A program made the translations under genes and the position numbers. From Symsagittifera roscoffensis (Eukaryota > Xenacoelomorpha > Acoela > Convolutidae), in assembly GCF_963678635.1 (NCBI RefSeq), contig NC_087070.1, forward strand, positions 14,759,840 to 14,823,839: DNA of 64,000 nt, in the 5' to 3' direction. The notes under the pieces were generated by a model. It searched no databases. It saw only the letters and a program-made list of their open reading frames with translations, and was not told the DNA's origin. How positions within the stretch are numbered: position 1 is the first letter of the stretch; each line of letters begins with the position of its first letter. This document shows, piece after piece, positions 38,901 through 46,949 of the stretch.

Positions 38901-41900
38901 TTCTGAATTTCGAGCCAATAAAAAATTTTGCAAAAAGTATGGAAAAATATGCCTGAATTCTATTTTTTCTTAGATGTTTTTATAACATGCAGAAAAAAAA
39001 CGACAGAAAGTTAAAAAAAAAACTTTTTGTTTAGTATTTTTAAGACAGTGGTCGGAACATTTTGTGCTACTTGCATAGTAACCGACTATCCTTGTTAATG
39101 TTGATCTTTTTTTTAAAAAAAAATTAAAAAAATCACCCGAAACAAGTGAAAATTCAATTCGTTCATCAGTGCTTGCCATCAATATCTGCGAAAAACTAAT
39201 TATTTCAGAAAAAATCAGTGGACGAACAAATATGGTAGACTGAACTTTTTTGGTATACTATACGAAAATGCACTTTCTATAATATACAGATAACCCCAAT
39301 AGCTAGCAATATAATTTCAACTTCGGCTGCACGACATCCGATGGCTGCATGTTAAGATACTTTTTGTCTTGGTTGCTTACACTAACTCAATAGTTTTTAA
39401 GCCTTATATCGAGACAAAAAGTTGAAAGACTAAATTAAATTTCAAGTGATATCCATTTGCAGATATTAAACATTTTATCATCAGTTTCATTTATGAATTG
39501 CGACAATCACGGACACTAAAAAAAAGGCTAAACATGAAAACCCAATCTTCAAAATAGTTGGAACATGGAAAGCTTGATATCGAGTGTTATTGTTTTAAAC
39601 AGTCAATTTCTGATAAAGTTAAAATCAAGCGTTTAATGACCATCTGATCATGAGGGCCGACTACTGCATGGTATTAACAAAGCAGAAATCTGGGCAAACT
39701 GAATCTTCGCCAATTTTAATTTCAACCAAAAATTTGTCATTTCACTTTTTCTCGTTCACTTATCATAATATGAAAACGGACACGAGCGATACGACAACGG
39801 TCGATAAAATGGAACGGATAACAGACAATAAAATAAAATAGTAGTCTAGGAGCAGAGGGTTCCGAAATTATACAATTTTTCAATTAACCATTTCTTTTAC
39901 AGCGCGGATGAAACAACATGTAAGCTTTTTTCTTTTCCTTCAAAAATTCTTGAGTGCATTCTTGAAATTAAATAAATATGTTTTTTTTTCTAAATACTTC
40001 GGCTGTTTAAATTGTCTGATTAATGATATACAAATTCAACTATAGCCATTGGTAAGGTACGTTGAAGGCTGTGTTGTATTGCTTATATGTAGCTTATACC
40101 TTCCCTTTTCATATTCACTCACTAGGGGAACAGTTATGACGTCAATTCATGCTTCCCTACCATTACACAATTCAACTACACTCTGTGACGTCAGCAAGAC
40201 TACCATTACTCCCTCTTTCTTTCACATTGAGCAATTCTCCATTTAAGACAGAAAATGGAAAAAGAAGAATAGCCACAAAATGGGCTTTTTTGCGTAGGAT
40301 CTGTTTCAAAACGAAGCACCTCCCCTGCGCCTGACCTCACAATACTGCAGCAAGATCTTTAACTAGATCTTCAAATTTAACGCGAAAAACTAAAAACGAA
40401 ACGGTAACAGAAAAAACTCATTCAACAAGTTAAGCAGTAACTTAACCATAAAAACGGAAAACTACCAAGTTGACGCGAGGATAACCAATTCATCAAGAGA
40501 AGTCTCGTACAATTTACAAAAAATTATTCACTTAAAAATCCACACGAGAGGGCTGTAGCGGATTTAGGTAGGGAACAGACTCCCCCCCCCCCCCGCCCCA
40601 GGGATTCAATACCCTGCCGACCCAACAGATCCACCCTTTGGAATTATTTCAAGTCATACATTTTAGACTGGCCTTCCTTAAAATTTTTCTAAAGCCGCCT
40701 TTGGCGCCAACATTATACTAATTTAGAGAACCGAAAAACGCAATTTCCGCGCCAAGATTTTACAAAAATTGCCTGAAAACGTTTTTGGTCTGTTTTTGTT
40801 TCAAAAATTCGCAGCGGCTCTGAAAATATTATCAAAATGGGGTCTTTGCAGTGATTTGGGAAAGCTCAGAAAATCAATTTAGTCGACCTCAAAAAAATCG
40901 ACAAAATATTCTGAAAAACCGCCCAGCCCCGCCCCCTCGAGAAAACCATAGATGCTCCACTGCGAGAGGGTAAGCGCCTCATTACCTTGGTTTAATTTCA
41001 TTTAAGACCACAAGTTTGCAGAATTTAACACCTGTACAAGAGGGGTTTGTCACAGATTGTAACATGAAAAAATGTAGCAGTTCTACAACAACATTAATCC
41101 ATCTAAAACTTATTTAGCCTCACTTTCGGTTCTCGGTCCGAAGATTTCAAGATTTAAAGATTTATTTTAAGATTTAAGGACAAAAAAGATTAATAAGCAG
41201 TCGTACTTAAATAGATTCAAATTCATTTATCTTTGTTTTTTACTCAATTGAATAATGATATCAATACGACTACATGCACTGCCATTTGGCGCAATTATAA
41301 TAAAAATGATGGTAGCCAAAAACAAGAACGAACTATAAAAACGCATTAAAGGAAAATTTTTTCAATACAGATTTTTTGTTTGCAACTATTTTTGATATTC
41401 CGGTCCTCTGCCTTGCCCTCAGAAAAAACCTAAGCAACTGAGTTTTTCAAAGCCTTACAGAATATTTAGATACTCAATGATACACAACGCTATGCATGAA
41501 AATAAAAGATTCGAATACATGCCAACTTTTAGCAGCACCATTAAAATTTCTGTTTATCCGAATTTAATTTTATCCCAAGCGTAATTATTTCCTGTTGGTC
41601 AGAGAACCTTGAAAAAAATTGATCAACCGCGCAATACATGGAGACTTCTACGGCAGTTAAATATATCAATCAAGCACATAACAAATATCTACTCTCTAAA
41701 ATGAAAACTTAACAAGCCCAAACTCCCTGTCATTTTATGATAGTACTAGCCCCAGTAGTTTTTGATCGCATTTTGCCTCTGATTTTCAATGCATGCTTTG
41801 AAATGCAGAAAAGTTGCTCACTTTATACCCACAATACGCCTACTGTTGAAACACTTAACAAATTCATGGAAACAGGCTTTATGTTTCATTTATTAAAAGT

Positions 41901-44900
41901 GAGTCGCGAAAACATTAAAGGTAAAAATAATCTTTGATTTCGCTTAAACACACTAACTCAGAAAGAGTTCATTACGCCAGTACTCTATGCGCTCTTATAG
42001 CTTTTAACAAACTTATCGGACAGCGTCTTAAAATTTTGAAATAATTCTGACCTTCAAGCTGTTCTTTGAAAATTCGCGTTTGCCGTTTTGTCGGCGTTTT
42101 ATGGTTTTTTCTATTGAAAAATAGCATTTTAGATCGCTGCTGAATGAAAATTGTTTCGAAGTTAAGGGCTTCAATTTGTAATTAAAAACTCACCTCGCGC
42201 GCGCAAAAAGTTTGGTTTACTCTTTTGACAATACAAACGCTATTTTGAAATTTCGTTGTATTTTCATCTCAACTATGTCACTATCTCAAGGTCAGAATTC
42301 TTTCAGCAAACTTAGCAGCTGTCCGATACATTTGTAGAAGCTATAATTTAAAACTCGTTGATGAGGTACATTTTTCAGAGGATCACTTCAAATTCTGCTT
42401 TTTCAGAAATTCAGTGGTGAAAACACATGAACTTGAAAATTATTTGAGACTGGAAATTCCGAAACTAGATATTCAACCAACTTAGAACTCAGCCAAATTA
42501 CCAGACTATTCAGCGACAGAAATTTCATTTGATAAAAAATGGAACAGTTAAGAAATCACTTGCGATTATTGCCGATTGAAAGTTTAAGCGACGAACACTG
42601 ATTTTGCTCTTTATACGTCTTGTACTGCATGTAAGCGCAGCTGAGAAAGTGATAGCTACTTTCCAATTCCATTCTATTTACAATGCCGCGTAAGAAACTA
42701 TTTGTTGTTCCCATTTTCGGCTGAGTTAACTCATTTTGGAAAACTCCTGAAGCTGTCTGTAGCTGAATAGCCTATAATTTTAACTGAAATGTTTATGAGT
42801 CACCGAAAACAAAGTGGACAAGAAATTGGAACAGCGTTATGGAACTCAAATAAACCAAACGAAAACTAGGTGTTAAATTTCAAATTCGAAACTCTAATTC
42901 GACACAACGGCGAAGCTGAACTTCGAATCATTTGCGATACAACACAAACATAAACACAGAGGCGAAGCTGAGCTTCGCACCAATTGCGATACAAAATTAT
43001 AGGATGAGGGCATCATGACGCTAAAAAATTAGCAAACAGAACTTCATCGTTACAATTGAGAAAGGAAATTGAAAAACGAACAAAAAAATATTTTTGTATT
43101 TGAATTTAAATTTGGGTTTTTCAAAGAGGTCTTAGTGGGGTTGAATTTGGGCATTAAAAAAATTGGTGCTAGTCTTACTGATCTCAAAAGTACTACAGGA
43201 CATTTCAATTTAAAAAATCGGTAACTAAGCCGACAGAATTGAAGCCGACTTCAAATCATCTGAAACTGAGCCCATAATTTCAAATTAGTGTAGTTTTTTC
43301 TGCGTGGTGTGAGAAAATGATTTGACGTAAAACTTCAATTTAGGTGTATTCGACAATCATAATATTATAGGCAAATTGGACAAAAATGTTAGTAGAAAAA
43401 TAAAAACCTGATTTTTTTTGAAGTTTTTGGTTCCCAAAACGGCGCTGGAAAACTAATTTTACTTTCTGAAAAAGAAACTTTCAGCGCTTAAATTAAGCAT
43501 AAATAAGCTGTTGTAAGCCTGCTTGCTCGCTTTATTCGAACAAAAATAAAAAAAAAATAATAAAATTTTATAATAGTTTTTCTCGATACTGAAAAAAAAA
43601 ACAAGTTTTTCTATTGTCGTTCGAATTACGACTCAAAAAAAAGCTTCAAATTGGTATATTATTCGACCCATTCCAATTATTTTTTCAGGTAAATGATTTT
43701 CCGTGGAAAACAAAAAGATACAAAAAAAGTAAAACTCAACCGAATACAAAATTCCAATGGCCGGAAAAAACTTGAAATGGTCGAAATAAAAGTATTCATA
43801 TAACGCCCAGATAGGATCCACGTTGGCTATATGAGTAGCGTATGCAAAGTAGACTACAAAAATTGGAAAATAAACTGACAGAGCTTAAGTTGACAACCAA
43901 GAAGAGCAGCCGAAAGAGCATCAGTAGATAATTAATATCAAAACTAAAAGTATACAAACAATGGTTTAAAATCTAGATATAGCATGAGTAGTAACTAGCG
44001 CACGTTAGTTAAATTCGAATTCTCATAATATTGATCATGTCAGCAGCATAGCATCATTATAAGCGATTCAACTGATTTTGTTAAGCTAGATGCTAGCCTC
44101 AAAAAGTCTATATTCCGATTAGCTAACTCTTGCTAATCGAGAGCTTACTGATAGGGGAAATTGTAAAAAGTATGCGCTGTCGTAACCTTGCCAAAACAAA
44201 GCAGACAATCGATAGGCCGCCAATTTTTTAGAAGAAAACTTCTAATTGGAAGAGAACCCAGTCATCCCAGGAATGGACACAACATCAGTGCCAATTGTGC
44301 TGAACGACACGCTGAATTTGGTTTTGATTTAGTGATTCTATCAAATGGTTTAGTGTCAAATGATTCTGTCAAATGGTTAGTTAAACTATTTGTTAGACTG
44401 AAATAACCTTAGGCACGATTCGATAAAGTTTGCATATCGCAAGGTTATCAATACAAAAAGTTGACAGTTTAAGTGTCGAAAACTTATCAGCGCAGGTTTG
44501 TTGCAGGGTTGAGAAAAAACGTTATTCATTGAAAAAGTAAATTAAACAGCGTTTTGAAAAAAAAATTGCTTTGTTTTTTTACACAATATTTTAAACCTAT
44601 TAACACTGAACGTCTTACTCTCTTATCCAGGGATTGTAAGCTAATTTTCTAACTGTACATATTAGATAATTTTCTAACTTTTCTGGAGAACCAAAATATT
44701 TTTGATAAAATCATGAGCTGTTTACGGGTAAATTTTCACTCATCTGACTCAGTCGGAGCTTACCAAGTGACACGTAGAAGTCGGCGAAGTTCACCAAATG
44801 GTCCAGTAGCAATTTAGTCGAAGTCATGTCAAATATTACTTTGTTTTTGATTCCGGACACATTGATCTAAAACACATTTAAATGAAGGTTTTCTCAACGT

Positions 44901-46208
44901 TTGTATTTTTTGCAATACTCATCGATTTAACTACTAAGCTACCAAGAAAATAATAACGGTTCTGATAGACGAACTAGCGCGAAGACGAAAAAAAACAGCT
45001 CTATAAAATGCAAGAAAAATTGGAAATACGCCTCGAATTCATAAACCTGCGACCGAGAGATTACGAGTCTCACCCACTATAACCATTCAGCCACTGATGC
45101 TTAAAGCAGAGAACAGATGTTATGCCATTTCCAATGCTGCACTGAAACTTCAAATTAAGATAACACTTTTGGCTCTTTTCCACTTTCCCCTACATTTCGT
45201 GTTATTATGGCTGAATGCGTGATGTTACGATGCAACGTATGAAGAACAAATATGTTCACAATAGTTAGATTGTTCACGATGCAAAATGTCAATACACTAT
45301 GACAACATTAATTTGGTTTATCAAAACTGAAGTACATCAAATGTGGGGAAGGAAGGAGAGGAAAACAGCCACACTTTCTTCAATTAACATTTTTATTTGC
45401 GAGTTAGGTTAGAATAAAAAGAAGGTTGGTAATAATACACTAAGCTGATCGCTAGTGAAAAAGTAGCATTTTATCATTTAAAACATATAACAAAAGCCGA
45501 ATCAGAATGTTGATAAATCTAGAACTGAGACAGTAAGACTAACAAAAAACTTCTTTTTTTTTGGAAAAACGAAAAATTGAATCTCATAAAAACAGACGAG
45601 AAACACAATCACTAGCATTAAATAAGCTTTTAAATTTCCTAGCGTTCACTAAACCAACAACACTCGGTTAGACATCAATTGATACGAAAATAAAAATGCG
45701 AAAGGAAATTGCTGTCAGAAAAAACTTTAAAAAACTCAACAATTTTTTTGGCAATACGAAAAATTCAATCTAAAAACATGCAAAAAACACAACCACTAGC
45801 ACTAAAGAAGCTTCCACCTTTTCTCGAGAGTTCACTCAGCCGACAACACTAGGTTAGAAGCCAACTGATCCGAAAACAAAAATGCCAAAAGAAAATGTCA
45901 TCAAAAAATTTTGCGCGATTAAAAAGTTTAGTTTTTAACTTTTATACTACCAACCCACCTGAAGAAAAATCATTTTTATACTTAAACTGATGCAAATTAA
46001 GTTTAATAATAAAATTTCTAAATTATTGAGGTACACTTCGTTTTAAATGTTGATTTTCAAGGAAGAAAAGGATTTTAAAGGATATAAAACTTGCCTCAGC
46101 AATTTTGACGAATCTGCCAGACTGGTTCTCCTTTACATCCAGGTAGAACTTTTTGGACTGTATGTTTAGACTCAGAGAGGCCAGCTCTCTCACAGTCCCG
46201 TGCTCCAT
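29746..46208 (-). CDS. PURA-like: Pur-alpha-like single-stranded nucleic-acid-binding protein, six coding exons
   Basis: I assembled a 945-nt coding sequence (314 aa) from exons 46208-46095, 44866-44764, 36284-36025, 33400-33277, 31677-31568 and 29979-29746, all with consistent phases (0, 1, 0, 1, 0). It contains three PUR repeats: residues about 7-73 ([15 protein letters not shown] and later [14 protein letters not shown]), about 130-200 ([28 protein letters not shown]) and about 211-270 ([35 protein letters not shown]). PUR proteins bind purine-rich single-stranded DNA/RNA and act in transcription and mRNA transport; repeats I and II form the nucleic-acid-binding unit and III the dimer. Length is close to vertebrate PURA (about 320 aa), which is intronless in its coding part. 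The exon with the ATG has a good acceptor 31 bp upstream, so at least one 5' exon, probably untranslated, lies beyond 46,240. Confidence 0.9.
30600..30812 (-). repeat. Dispersed repeat D, copy 1
   Basis: The reverse complement carries TTGTTCCGATCATTTGAAAA then a GTATTCGTG phrase, GGATATTCCGTTATAAATCC and a TCGTGATTCGAAC phrase, in the same order as at 37.4, 38.4 and (inverted) 43.7 kb. It lies in the last Pur-alpha intron. Family not recognised. Confidence 0.6.
31568..31677 (-). CDS. PURA-like: Pur-alpha exon; first half of PUR repeat III
   Basis: Acceptor TTATGATCAG, donor TCA/GTTAGT. It encodes [20 protein letters not shown] then [14 protein letters not shown]. The F(M)DVGxNxxGxxIKLSE pattern is the beta-sheet core of PUR repeat III. 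A hAT MITE begins only 78 bp upstream of this exon (at 31,755), within its intron. Confidence 0.9.
31755..32513 (+). mobile_element. hAT-type MITE, copy 1, longer variant without target duplication
   Basis: Begins CAGGGGCGGATCTAGA and ends TAAATCCGCTACTG, the same inverted ends as the copies at 36,518 and 40,553, with a poly-G tract just inside the left end. Relative to them it has about 350 bp of extra sequence near 31,860-32,215. The flanks do not form a target-site duplication (GGTGGCAG left, CCCTCTCG right). The right flank instead matches the 40.5-kb copy's target duplication in reverse complement. Confidence 0.85.
32514..32622 (+). repeat. Flank shared in inverted orientation with 40,445-40,552
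   Basis: About 107 bp after the MITE (CCCTCTCG...GGTTATCCTCGCGTCAACTT...CCGTTTTTATG) is similar to the reverse complement of the sequence just left of the MITE at 40,553, then similarity stops. The pair records either an older repeat carrying the MITE or an inverted partial duplication. Confidence 0.8.
33277..33400 (-). CDS. PURA-like: Pur-alpha exon; second half of PUR repeat II
   Basis: The acceptor TTTTTTTTTGGCATGTAG and the donor GAAG/GTAGAT bound 124 nt encoding a short polar loop, then [15 protein letters not shown] and [12 protein letters not shown]. The VPAQG...ELRD...L pattern is diagnostic for the end of the second PUR repeat. Confidence 0.9.
33800..34050 (-). mobile_element. tRNA-derived SINE
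   Basis: The minus strand starts GGGAGCGGTGGTGAAGTGGT, containing a Pol III box A-like TGGTGAAGTGG. About 40 bp later comes ATGTTCGAGGC, a box B. Box spacing is as in a tRNA gene, but no full cloverleaf can be drawn, and an unrelated body of about 170 bp follows (GTGAAGCAGCATTACTCAGC ... CCCTGTGGATAAATG), ending in short ATCTTAATCTTAAG repeats. Boundaries are approximate, and I could not find a clean target duplication. It lies in a Pur-alpha intron next to a dead hAT element. Confidence 0.65.
34108..35762 (+). mobile_element. Dead hAT-superfamily DNA transposon
   Basis: Ends CAGGGGTGTTCAAAATTACA and ...TTTTGCCCCCCCCCCCCTG are imperfect inverted repeats of the hAT CAGGGG type. The 8-bp flanks TCTGCGGC (34,100-34,107) and TCTATGGC (35,763-35,770) match at 6 of 8 positions, as for an old hAT insertion. 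It encloses a broken transposase gene. Confidence 0.8.
34540..35650 (+). pseudogene. hAT transposase pseudogene
   Basis: Fragments in several plus frames follow transposase order: [14 protein letters not shown] near 34,690; [18 protein letters not shown] near 34,770; then the best frame at 34,921-35,280 with [19 protein letters not shown] and [20 protein letters not shown], typical of the hAT catalytic region; and [16 protein letters not shown] near 35,550, resembling the C-terminal dimerisation region. Stops, frameshifts and a probable deletion make it non-functional. Confidence 0.85.
36025..36284 (-). CDS. PURA-like: Pur-alpha exon; inter-repeat linker and start of PUR repeat II
   Basis: Acceptor TTTATTTTGAG, donor AAG/GTGAGA. 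The first half (residues 74-129) is a low-complexity linker rich in Ser, Gln, Pro and Gly, ending in seven consecutive glycines. Then comes PLKSES...[15 protein letters not shown], the first half of PUR repeat II. The linker looks longer than the roughly 20-30 residues I recall between repeats I and II of vertebrate PURA. Confidence 0.85.
36518..36950 (+). mobile_element. hAT-type MITE, copy 2, with perfect 8-bp target duplication
   Basis: Ends CAGGGGCGGATCTAGGATTT and CCTAAATCCGCCCCTG form terminal inverted repeats. The 8-bp direct repeat ATTCAATC flanks it exactly (36,510-36,517 and 36,951-36,958). Poly-G near the left end and a long poly-G/poly-C stretch near 36,903-36,936 lie just inside the ends. 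It has no coding capacity and sits in the large Pur-alpha intron. Confidence 0.95.
37422..37640 (+). repeat. Dispersed repeat D, copy 2
   Basis: Starts TTGTTCCGACCATTGAAAGT and continues through AAGCAGGTGCCACAAATTAT, a CTTTTTCAGTCACGAGTCGA phrase and a GTGAAAAAAAAACG phrase, collinear with 38,428-38,650. It is non-coding and lies in the large Pur-alpha intron. Confidence 0.7.
38190..38275 (-). other. tRNA-like relic (box B only)
   Basis: The minus strand contains ACGGTTCGAATCCTGTCC, a good Pol III box B/T-loop sequence. The T-stem does not pair properly and no clear box A or cloverleaf is present. It is probably a SINE or tRNA-pseudogene fragment. Confidence 0.35.
38428..38937 (+). repeat. 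Dispersed repeat D, copy 3, ending in a 139-bp tandem duplication
   Basis: Collinear with copy 2 up to about 38,650. It then holds two direct copies of a 139-bp unit (38,660-38,798 and 38,799-38,937), each beginning GGTGACTGTATATGCTTACA or a close variant and containing AATAGCTTATTTAGGCTTAA. Half of this unit also occurs, inverted, at 43,480-43,520. Confidence 0.75.
40445..40552 (-). repeat. Flank shared in inverted orientation with 32,514-32,622
   Basis: The reverse complement reads CCCTCTCGTGTGGATTTTTA ... TGAATTGGTTATCCTCGCGT and aligns for about 107 bp with the right flank of MITE copy 1. This copy is followed by MITE copy 3, whose insertion duplicated CGAGAGGG. Confidence 0.8.
40553..40962 (-). 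mobile_element. hAT-type MITE, copy 3, with perfect 8-bp target duplication
   Basis: In plus orientation it begins CTGTAGCGGATTTAGG and ends GATGCTCCACTG, so the element is inverted relative to copies 1 and 2. CGAGAGGG flanks it exactly (40,545-40,552 and 40,963-40,970). A poly-C tract lies near 40,583-40,596. The ends are more diverged than in copy 2. Confidence 0.92.
42900..43000. repeat. Two tandem short palindromic units
   Basis: GGCGAAGCTGAACTTCGAAT and GGCGAAGCTGAGCTTCGCAC occur about 53 bp apart, each followed by ATTTGCGATACAA or AATTGCGATACAA. Each unit can fold as a hairpin (GCGAAGCT/AGCTTCGC). It is non-coding and lies in the large Pur-alpha intron. Confidence 0.7.
43430..43775 (-). 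repeat. Dispersed repeat D, copy 4
   Basis: The reverse complement carries GGCCATTGGAATTTTGTATT, a GAGTCGTAATTCGAACGACA phrase, a CAGTATCGAGAAAA phrase and a GCTTACAACAGCTTATTTAT phrase, matching 38,428-38,720 in order. The minus-strand 62-codon frame here (43,821-43,633) is repeat-derived, not a gene. Confidence 0.7.
44764..44866 (-). CDS. PURA-like: Pur-alpha exon; second half of PUR repeat I
   Basis: Bounded by the acceptor ATGTGTTTTAG and the donor CTTG/GTAAGC. Its 103 nt encode [16 protein letters not shown] through FYVSLG, matching the strand-and-helix end of PUR repeat I in position and spacing. It was too short to be found as a free-standing reading frame; the assignment rests on family pattern and phase agreement on both sides. 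Confidence 0.85.
45030..45100 (-). other. tRNA-like relic, possible Thr(CGT) pseudogene or SINE head
   Basis: The minus strand reads GCATCAGTGGCTGAATGGTT (box A-like TGGCTGAATGG), then an anticodon-arm-like GAGA-CTCGTAA-TCTC whose loop would present CGT. The T-arm (GGTTTATGAATTC) is damaged. It is unlikely to be functional and sits in the first mapped Pur-alpha intron. Confidence 0.35.
45545..45930. repeat. Degenerate tandem duplication, unit about 187 bp
   Basis: GAAAAATTGAATCTCATAAA ... AACACAATCACTAGCATTAA at 45,571 is repeated as GAAAAATTCAATCTAAAAAC ... AACACAACCACTAGCACTAA at 45,758. CAACACTCGGTTAGA and CAACACTAGGTTAGA match in the second halves. It is non-coding. Confidence 0.75.
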
Positions 46209-46239
46209 GTTTTGTATGTTAGTCTCCCTCAAACTAACC
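46095..46239 (-). CDS. PURA-like: Pur-alpha exon with start codon; first half of PUR repeat I
   Basis: The acceptor CTGCTTTTTCAG precedes the exon at 46,239. The first ATG is at 46,208-46,206, followed by [19 protein letters not shown], the classic start of PUR repeat I. The 3' end is GAG followed by GCAAGT, a perfect-consensus GC donor at 46,094. The nearby GT two bases further on would throw the next exon out of frame, so GC is the in-phase choice. The codons upstream of the ATG are open ([11 protein letters not shown]), so a longer N-terminus from an upstream exon cannot be excluded. Confidence 0.85.
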
Positions 46240-46466
46240 CTGAAAAAGCAGGTGTTAGTTAACATTTTGAATACTTATAAAAACACATGGTTAAATATAA
46301 CATTAAGGAAGTCAGATTCACAAGCTGTCCAGTCAGATTTGTTTTTTTTTTCTCAAGTAATCAGAAGGTCAAAAGTATCATAGTAACCGAGGTTACAGTC
46401 AGGAAACCCATCATCACGTATTCCAGTCGAAATCCTTGGAATTTTCTAGATATGGAAGTGATAATG

Positions 46467-46856
46467 ATAAAAGAAGATGACAAGTGTTGAAGTCCTTTTC
46501 AATTAAAATCGATACGGGTTACGTTTCTTCAATAAGAACACGCAACTCCAGTCATATCAACCACATTCGAGTAAATCACTGAGTCTTTTAATAACTCGAA
46601 TGTGGAGAGTCTTTTCAGAATTTCATTTTCACGATATGAGGAGCTAGGAGTGAAATGTTAAAGTATCTCTGATGGATAGGATGAACTTTCTCTAGAGAAC
46701 AAAAACATTTATAAAATAATTATGTGGTAACCCTGTTTTAAGGAATGACTTCGAGATCTGAGGATGACGAGACCCAGCCATGAGCTCACTTACATTGGAT
46801 AAAAGAAGATGACAAGTGTTGAAGTCCATTTCAATTAAAATCGATACGGGTTACGA
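46467..46856. repeat. Direct repeats of about 55 bp flanking an LTR-like fragment
   Basis: ATAAAAGAAGATGACAAGTG ... AATCGATACGGGTTACG occurs at about 46,467 and again at about 46,798 with very few differences. The 270 bp between contain a 12-bp perfect hairpin (CCACATTCGAGT and ACTCGAATGTGG, within 46,559-46,607) and a fragment (46,636-46,793) resembling 49,048-49,212 in the gypsy 5' region. The short plus-strand frame at 46,287-46,490 is not a gene. Confidence 0.75.
46636..46793 (+). mobile_element. Fragment related to the gypsy element's 5' region (LTR-like)
   Basis: It shares GAGCTAGGAGT, GAACAAAAACA, GTAACCCTGTTTT and GAGACCCAGCCATGAGCTCA with 49,048-49,212 in the same order. This is probably a piece of an older related LTR. 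Because the intact element's 3' LTR is outside the window, I cannot prove that the matching part belongs to an LTR rather than the leader. Confidence 0.55.
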
Positions 46857-46949
46857 TACGGGTTAGCCTAATTGTTGTGATAAACTTATTAAATAGTTTC
46901 AGACCCGTTAGACTATGGGAATGAGACGGAGACGGGGCAGCCGTGGTGG

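Noticed and set aside
39650-39841. Short plus-strand frame in the large intron as a nested gene
   Set aside because: 64 codons or fewer, A+T-rich, no homology pattern, no promoter or splice context.
45030-45100. Functional tRNA-Thr gene
   Set aside because: The anticodon arm is plausible but the T-arm is disrupted and no acceptor stem pairs.
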